Below the pieces are notes generated by a model. That model saw only the letters and a program-made list of their open reading frames with translations, made no database searches and had not been told where the DNA came from. 64,000 bases of DNA. Source: Pogostemon cablin. Taxonomy: Eukaryota > Streptophyta > Magnoliopsida > Lamiales > Lamiaceae. Within the stretch, counting starts at the first letter, position 1; the number at the start of each line of letters is the position of its first letter. The position numbers and the translations under genes are program-made. The stretch covers positions 27,418,028 through 27,482,027 of the forward strand of contig CM042966.1 in the NCBI GenBank assembly GCA_023678885.1. Reading direction: 5' to 3'. Positions 57,427 through 64,000 of the stretch are shown here, piece after piece.

Positions 57427-57473
57427 TGGTCATTGTTGTTATGTCGGTTTGGTTTGGATCTGGCTGGATCTAG
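57427..57473 (+). pseudogene. Severed C-terminal tail of the ENODL gene
   Basis: Read in the ENODL frame across the target-site copy, the bases encode VIVVMSVWFGSGWI and a TAG stop. With the upstream SLAGIV this is a hydrophobic tail of the kind that signals GPI-anchor addition in ENODL proteins. The 5.5-kb element separates it from the rest. Confidence 0.75.
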
Positions 57474-58384
57474 CCACTGTTTTGGGGGTATTTTTTTTTG
57501 GATAAACTGTCTTTTAGCTCATGTCTTGGTTTTTGCATTTTAGTTTTTTTTTTTTCCAATTGTTTTATTTAATTTAATTCTCATTCTGGAAAATGTAATG
57601 TAATTTGACATTTTATGTTTAAGATTTATTATCATTCATAATACTTATTTGAAGTGCATATGAATTTATATTATTGAATTCTTTTGCATAATTGTATAAA
57701 TTAATTTAACTTCAAAAGATTAACTTATCTTTTTATAGATGCTCTTACACGAAAGAAAGCAAGCTCAAGTTACCTACCTTTAGTTCAATTTTAAAATAAT
57801 TAATTGAAGAGTTGTTCTCTCATGTATTCGGAATACTGTTTATATCTCCTCTTTAATTTTATCTGTTATTGTAAATTGTTGGATGATTGATATATATGAT
57901 AAGAGTATAATAAAATCTATACTCTAAAAAATATATATCAACACTAGAGCTAAAAATTTTGAGATTTTTCTCCATACATACATATCTTTCATCTAATGCA
58001 TGTAATAGGAGATGCAATATGAAAGTATAATAGGACATCCGAGATTTCGAACATGATGATCAAGAGTATTAATATTTAATTAAAAAAATAAAATTTTATT
58101 TAAACTTAAGAATATAAATTTTTATATTAAAGTAGTAGTTTAATAATATAAAGAATAAAATTAGATTTAAGACACTACCTATATTCATTGGCGCGCAAGA
58201 CCTTTGCCTTAATTTGAAATGGAAAAAGGCTATAACCAACATAGCTTTATTATTTTCTGAAAATTCAATTCAAGTGAAAAAAAAAGTAAGAAACCTATTT
58301 TAAAATGGCTGAAAATAGCTACTCTCTCACACATCCTAATAGTTACGCTTCTATTTATAAATTACAAAGGAAGTCTAACTATTA
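57474..58384. other. ENODL 3' flank and AT-rich intergenic sequence
   Basis: No further coding sequence. T-runs and AATAA-like signals early in the stretch could belong to the old ENODL 3' UTR. 58382-58384 (TTA) is the left target-site copy of the next element. Confidence 0.5.
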
Positions 58385-59290
58385 GGGCAACTCCAGCAGA
58401 TCGGCAAAATAGGGTGGATTCCAATTTTGCCGTCAATTTCTTTCTCCAGCAGTTAGGTAAAGGGGACAACATTTTTGTGTTGGTTGCCAAATCCACCCCA
58501 ATTTGCGGTGGTGATTTCGTCCTGAATTTGACACCTTTTTTTTTTAAACATCATGTTTTAGTTTTATTATAATGACATAATTATATATTCATATTTTATT
58601 GTTAAAGTATTTAATTAATATTAATATTTAATTATGAGGCAATATTAATATGTAATGTTGTTATATATTAATATTACAAATATAAATTTAAAAAAATAAT
58701 TAAATTAAATATGAGATTTAAACATAAAAATAAAATTACATCACAATATCACACAAATATAGTTAAAATTACACTACAAATTACATAAAAATTACATACG
58801 CAAATTTAAAAAACATAAACTTATGTAATAATAAAATAAAACTAAATAAATAAAAAAACGGATAGATTTATTTATTAAGTTTTTGATCATATTGTAATTT
58901 AAGTCGAAAAATTAAATGTATAATAATTTTAATTACTACCATCCGTCCTGCCCAAATAGCATCATTTTATTATATTGGGCGTCTCGTCCAAATTGCACTA
59001 TTTTACTCTTTTAGTAAAAAGGACTCACCAATATCCCACCACTACACATCACATCTCTCTAATACAACTACTCACCTTACATAAAATAATAATACTCCTT
59101 AATCTACGCACAAAAAACAAATTGTGCTGTTTGCCCGGGATAGAGGGAGCATGTTGGAAAAAAATTTAAATAAAGATTAAATGATTTTTTAGTGGAAAAA
59201 ATAGTGCAAACTGGTGGAAATGAATTACTGTTTTCACACAATTTTTGTTCTGAATGTGCTGCAAAATGATATAAACCGTTGGAGATGGCC
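58385..59290. mobile_element. PIF/Harbinger (Tourist-like) non-autonomous element
   Basis: The left end GGGCAACTCCAGCAG pairs with the reverse complement of the right end, GGCCATCTCCAACGG. TTA trinucleotides flank both sides (58382-58384, 59291-59293), the expected Harbinger duplication. AT-rich, no transposase. Contains a nested Stowaway MITE. Confidence 0.82.
58936..59150. mobile_element. Stowaway MITE nested in the Harbinger element
   Basis: CTACCATCCGTCCTGCCCAA at the left and inverted TTGCCCGGGATAGAGGGAG at the right. About 215 bp. The insertion must be younger than its host element. Confidence 0.7.
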
Positions 59291-59369
59291 TTAGGAAGGA
59301 AGGGAGTATGTGAAATCCGAGTGTGTCTAATATATATAGACAGGTTATACTATAATCATGCTCAATCGA

Positions 59370-60525
59370 TAAGTGTAACTGGATAATTAGGGTGTCTTTA
59401 CTTTTAAGGTTCGATTACTTTGATGCTAAGGGTTTATAAATTGGGATAATTTTACCTCTGGTTGAGGGTTAGGTTAGGGTTAACTAATACACAAAGGTTT
59501 AGATAAGTTGTTTACTTTGAAGTTTAATTTTAAATATTATTACAATTTTACCCTTAAATTAAAAAATAAAAAATTGAAATTAAATGAGATAAGATGAGAT
59601 GAAAGATGATTTCTGTTCCCAAGAGAAGAGTGACTGCTTTCTCTCTCCAAAGAAATAAAGCTTTCTCATCTCAAATTAAAATTGAGAAGTTCTATTTTCC
59701 CTTCAACGAACAAGATGAAGTCGCCCATCTTGCCTTGATCGCGTCGGGGTTCGTCGTTGTTAACCGCAAGAAGAAATGGACATCAACTGTTTTCTCCTTT
59801 CAGAAATTGGTGATGTCATCGCCGAAATCCCGCCGTCCACCGCAACAAGACAGACCCCGTCACATATGTCGTCGTTTCCCGCTGCCCATTATCGTTTCAG
59901 ATCCAGTCATCCATCGCCTGAAAAGGAGGAAGAAGAAGAGAGTAAAGTGATACGGATAAAGAGAATGAATAGAATGAAAGGAAGAGGAAGAGGAAGATGA
60001 AGGTGGTGGAGAAATGTCGAAGGGAAGAATATGGGAAATTAAATATTTGTCAAAATTAAGAAATCCCATATGGCATGTCCTACAGTGAATTGAAATAGGT
60101 GAAGTGGAGGAAGAAGATGAAGGGTAGAATGATAAACCTCGGGTTTATCCGGCTAACTTTCGGGGGTTAGCGAAACCCTTGCAAGACCTGCCAACTCTCA
60201 GGCCGACAAGGGCCCGGGTTTTATCCCTTGCTGGTGACCCTAAATGTAAACACATCTTACACTCCCTTCTCCATATTTCCTACCCTACTAATTCACTCTT
60301 CACTCACGCCACTCATCCAATTCAATCTTCTACCATCAGTTTTAGTGGCAAATTACAAGTTGATTTCAATGTGGGCTTCATTTTTGTTGATGTAATCTGC
60401 TTCAAATGAAATATATCTTATATATTTAATTTAATGGAGTACATGTTTAAAAAAAAAGGTGATGATAAAATACTTAAAATTAACCACAACCCCAACTAAC
60501 CCCAAGATAAACAAGCCTTAAAACT
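59370..60525. other. Unclassified segment with weak inverted ends
   Basis: GTCTTTACTTTTAAGG at the left resembles the inverted right end TTTTAAGGCTTGTTTATC near 60500-60525, so this may be one ~1.15-kb non-autonomous element. It holds AGGGTTAGGTTAGGG (59465), a hairpin TAAACCTCGGGTTTA (60136-60150) and a basic 114-codon open frame (59606-59950, +) without recognisable similarity. I do not call a gene. Confidence 0.35.
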
Positions 60526-62095
60526 TTTTTTTTTAAACTCAAATAACAAAATGTTATTAATGAGAGGTGTCAACAACATCAATGATAAGCAACAAAAGTG
60601 CAGGTATTTCATCAGAAATGAAGAAAGACATTAATCTGAGAAAAGCAAATTGAGCAAGTTTGTGAGCAAGAAGGTTCGGCGACGGACCCATCGAAATGAG
60701 ATATCTTCAAAGGATGAAGCAAGGGCCAAAATATCCTCCACAAGTTTCCCAAAGTATGACAAATCTGCTTTTGGCTTGGTTAATGTATGATAGAGGATAA
60801 GAGAATCTACTTCGAGGATGATGCGGTGGTGATTTCGATCACGGGTAAGTTGAACATCACGGTGTGCTGCTAAGGCTTCAGCAATATCCACAGAATGCAT
60901 CAATTCTTGATGCTCAGTAAAGCACCAGCAAACTATACCATCTGAATTACGAGCAACCCCACCTAAACCAGTTCCAGTCCGGCAGTCTCATTGATAATTG
61001 AGGCATCCGTGTTGATCTTAAGAATTCCCTCCAGAGGTGGGCTCCATTTAGTTGGGTCCTGGGGAGGAATCCCACCAGGGAGTAATGGTTTTGCCTTCCA
61101 AAATTCTTCTAGATGTGATAAACTCATTGAACACAAATGATGCGCATCAATATCTTTGTGTTGGAAAATAAGCATATTATGAGCATACCAGACACACCAA
61201 ATCGACATTGGTATTTTCCATCACCTCGCTGTTTAATCTCATTTATCCACTCACTAAGCGTTTGAGAAGGTCGAGCCCTGAGAAGTCAATGTGGAGTGGA
61301 GATATCAACCAAAAATTTCTGACCTATTGGCAATCCCGAAACACATGTTCCTCAGTTTCAATATCAGCCTTACATCTCTGACAAAATGGATCCATATCGA
61401 CATAGCGACCTATCATACTGACATTTATAGGTAAAATGCATTTTTAGCAAAAGAAATCCCATTCGACCCTATCATATGCCTTGCTCATGTCTAGCTTTAA
61501 AGCAAAAGAACCCTTAGATATAGCATATGAAGTGAAAATTTCGAAAGCTAAAAGGGAATTATCTGTGATGAGTCTACCAGGAACAAAACAAGGATCAATG
61601 ATAGAAGGAAGACAACACTTAATTCTATTAGCAATGGTCTTAGTGATGATTTTAAGAAAAACATTGCACAAGCTTATAGGACGAAAATCAGCAGGTTTTA
61701 AGAATGAGGACAATGTGTGTATGGTTAAGAGATAAGGGACTAACACCATTATTAAGCACACTAAGAGCAGACCTCACAACATCGTTGCCAATAATATTCC
61801 AAAATTTTTGCAGACATCTTTGGTTGGATGCATTTGAGTGATAGAAAATGTTACTTCCTCTGTGCTCTACAGCCCCGATAGCTTCGCTCATATCAAGATC
61901 ATCCCTTGCTGAAAAAAGATTCTGAAAGTAGCCATGGAAGACCTTTGTAATCTCCTCATCATCATCTTGCAACCTTTCATTCTTCTCATCTAATATACCT
62001 TCGATACAGTTTCTCTTTTTATCACCATCTTTCATCCAACAAACTCTTGATCTTTGATGCCAAAAACCCTCTTCCTTCCTTATGAGAGCTGAGTT
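60526..62095 (-). pseudogene. L1-type LINE, 5'-truncated and internally deleted
   Basis: Right to left: a pre-RT segment (EEGFWHQRSRVCWMKDGDKK, FHGYFQNLFS), RT (FRPISLCNVFLKIITKTIAN, FVPGRLITDNSLLAFEIF, LKLDMSKAYDRVEWDF), then a jump to a zinc-finger-like CQRCKADIETEEHVF and an RNase H domain (LKINTDASI, DIAEALAAHRDVQLTRDRNH, IILEVDSLILYHTL). The endonuclease and the RT catalytic core (F/YADD) are missing. A T-run at 60526-60535 is the complement of a poly(A) tail and marks the 3' end. Inactive. Confidence 0.88.
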
Positions 62096-62668
62096 TTACC
62101 TGCTGCAATATTATCAGGAGAAGCTTGAAGTTTATGGTTTTATTTCTTTCACTTTCTCTCGCCAAATTACCAAAGACTCCCCACACGTTTGAATATTGTC
62201 TACTTGTACCCGAACACTAGGGGAGAAATAAGTTTATTTAGGAAAACAAACATGCCTTTCGAATTTACTACCGATGGGTCCCACATGAATAATTGGTCAG
62301 TTGTACTATCAAATATTTATTTATTCAACTCCATTTCTTATTCATATTTCATGTTTTGTTTTAGATTATAACGTATGTGAATAGTATTAATACTCTATTC
62401 TTAGATCAATAACATATTCATTTGATTTTTATATATAAATTAAAAAATAGTATTATATTTTTATATAAAGTGAATAATTGTAATAGTAATGAATGACCTC
62501 TCTACTAAAAATGAAAATTGTATATCTTTTGAGTAGGTGACCAAAATGACAATATGAATACATTATTAGCAGACAAATTGAGTATAAAGTTTTATCTTAT
62601 CATTGAAAAGTGATAGCAATTCAAGTAAATTATCTTATAAATAATTCGTAGTGTAAATGAAAGTAATA
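62096..62668. other. Intergenic, no gene recognised
   Basis: AT-rich sequence without coding signal or recognisable repeat. Confidence 0.5.
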
Positions 62669-62959
62669 CTCCCTTCGTCCCACGTATTTTTACTCACTTT
62701 CTATTTTGGGGTGTCCCACGTATTTTTACTCATTCCATTTTTGTCAAAAATACATAATATTTTATTACCTACTTTTTACAATCCTAACAACTTTAATTAT
62801 TTTTTTACACTTTATTCATCATTCCCAATAACTTTATTCATTTTTTCTTTTTAAATTACTAATTTATCCCTACTTTCTCTTACATTATATATTAAAAAAA
62901 TAAAATGTCTTAATCTTCGTGCTCGTACAAATGGATAAAAATACTCGGGACGGAGGGAG
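62669..62959. mobile_element. Stowaway MITE
   Basis: CTCCCTTCGTCCCACGTATT at the left and inverted AATACTCGGGACGGAGGGAG at the right, with TA on both outer sides. 291 bp. The best-preserved of the Stowaway copies here, with an internal partial repeat of GTCCCACGTATTTTTACTCA. Confidence 0.88.
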
Positions 62960-63085
62960 TAATAATTTTTAACAAAAATGATACTCCAATACCTATAATG
63001 AAATTTAATTCATTATAAAAAATAAATTGGTTTCATATAAAGTGATATTTGATTTGAGTTTAAGTTTAAAGTAAATTTTAATAAA

Positions 63086-63316
63086 CCATGTTTGTTTTAG
63101 ATTTTAGTAGGATAGATTTAAATTTTATGTAAAATTAAATAGTAATTGGTGTGAGAAAAGATATGAAAGAAAGATAGAGAAATGAAGAAAATATACTAAT
63201 TGAGAAAAAACAATTTATGATAAAAAGAGTATTAAGGGTTAATAAAATTTGTAGGTATATATAGTTGGGATTTATTAAATTTAAACCTGAAATAATAAAC
63301 TTAAAACAAGTGTTGC
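63086..63316. mobile_element. Unclassified short TIR element
   Basis: ATGTTTGTTTTAGATTTTAG at the left resembles the reverse complement of the right end, CACTTGTTTTAAGTTTATTA. The interior is AT-rich and non-coding. A similar inverted stretch occurs near 16170-16480. Confidence 0.4.
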
Positions 63317-64000
63317 TCTAAGTTCTTGGATACTTGGCAGTAACCCAAGAAGCAATTTTAATTTACGCATGCCATCCACTTAAATAAAAGAAAAAAAAAA
63401 GGAATTGGGGTATATAAAGATATAAATCAAGTAGTTAGTGAATTATTCGAGTTTCAATTTAATAAAATATTTGTTTTAGCAATATTTGTTTTGCTAAACA
63501 CCTTTGATGAAGAGTAATATAAATGAAAATTAAAAATATTTTTAACGAAGAGTGATAACATCTCCATTAAAAAAAAGTGATAATTAATTTTTTTTTAAAA
63601 AATGGTATTACCGTGATATGGCTGCATAAGTGTTGCTAAGTAATAGCCTAATAGGAGTAACAATGTCAATGATCAAAGATATACTCTATCACTGATAATT
63701 CCTATTAAAAAATATAGGTGAACCCACAACAAATTTCTCACAATATGGTTGGGATGGGCCATATTTGTAATAAATAGTAAGCACATTTAACAACTGAATT
63801 GTGACTTACTTCAGTTATTTTTAGTTTTTACACATTAATTCTTCTTCCTTGTATATTAGTTCTGGTAAATTTGTCCCATATTAGAGAATTTCCAAAGCCA
63901 AATTAAAGGGTTGATTTGTGCCTTAAAGTTAGAGTAAACATTAAACTTTGAGAAAGTAAAAACACCGTTTTGCAGGATAAACTTCGTGATAGGAATACTA
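63317..64000. other. Intergenic, no gene recognised
   Basis: AT-rich sequence. I see nothing coding and no structured repeat. Confidence 0.5.

Noticed and set aside
59461..59490. Telomere-like AGGGTTAGGTTAGGG
   Set aside because: Only two or three irregular units, not TTTAGGG arrays; probably chance or an element end.
59606..59950. Basic 114-codon frame near 59.6 kb
   Set aside because: No recognisable similarity or splice context, and it lies within a possible TIR element; not called as a gene.

Overview
This is AT-rich nuclear DNA of a flowering plant. It has spliced genes with short pyrimidine-tract introns, a chloroplast-targeted J-protein gene, and plant-type Ty1/copia and Ty3/gypsy elements, a tRNA-derived SINE, and Stowaway, Harbinger and Mutator-like MITEs. 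The families point to a eudicot, perhaps an asterid, but I cannot name the species. Genes are few. Most of the window is nested, decayed transposons separated by AT-rich sequence and long (TA)n tracts.

Layout. 0-7.3 kb: an Athila/Tat-type gypsy element on the minus strand (gag and protease remnant, tRNA-Asp-type PBS, 1.87-kb LTR) abuts the RT-RNaseH half of a copia element. 7.3-12.7 kb: gene-free, holding a non-autonomous Helitron, a 350-bp tandem duplication and several inverted-repeat MITEs. 12.7-14.0 kb: a Pack-MULE-like element carrying two inverted pieces of a ZAT-type zinc-finger gene. It ends about 300 bp upstream of the best gene here, a three-exon chloroplast DnaJ/J8 gene (14.3-15.7 kb, +). 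18.0-23.3 kb: a two-exon minus-strand gene for an 85-residue membrane protein; its 5-kb intron holds two tandem 1.1-kb palindromes. 24.4-27.5 kb: a SINE, a broken LRR receptor-like gene, a ~97-bp satellite and hAT-like fragments. 27.6-31.2 kb: an unrecognised gene remnant split by a 2.9-kb non-autonomous LTR element. 32.6-37.2 kb: a copia element with TCCCC target-site duplications. 37.9-38.8 kb: a second Helitron copy, inverted. 39.5-50.8 kb: a chromovirus-type gypsy element whose 5' LTR carries a triplicated ~0.95-kb segment and which has an extra ORF before gag. 51.0-57.5 kb: a second SINE, then an early-nodulin-like (lamin-like cupredoxin) gene disrupted by a young 5.5-kb copia element. 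58.4-59.3 kb: a Harbinger MITE with a Stowaway MITE nested in it. 60.5-62.1 kb: a truncated L1-type LINE on the minus strand. 62.7-64 kb: further MITEs and nothing coding.

Only the J8 gene and the small membrane-protein gene look intact. The early-nodulin-like gene has lost its hydrophobic C-terminal tail to the copia insertion and also has a frameshift in the signal peptide. All autonomous-type transposons carry stops, frameshifts or lost catalytic residues. I found no rRNA, no CRISPR and no convincing tRNA gene.

The most unusual features are the paired intronic palindromes, the chromovirus with an extra 5' ORF, triplicated LTR segment and recurrent hairpins, the gene-fragment-carrying MULE, and two elements whose exact target-site duplications imply non-canonical LTR ends.
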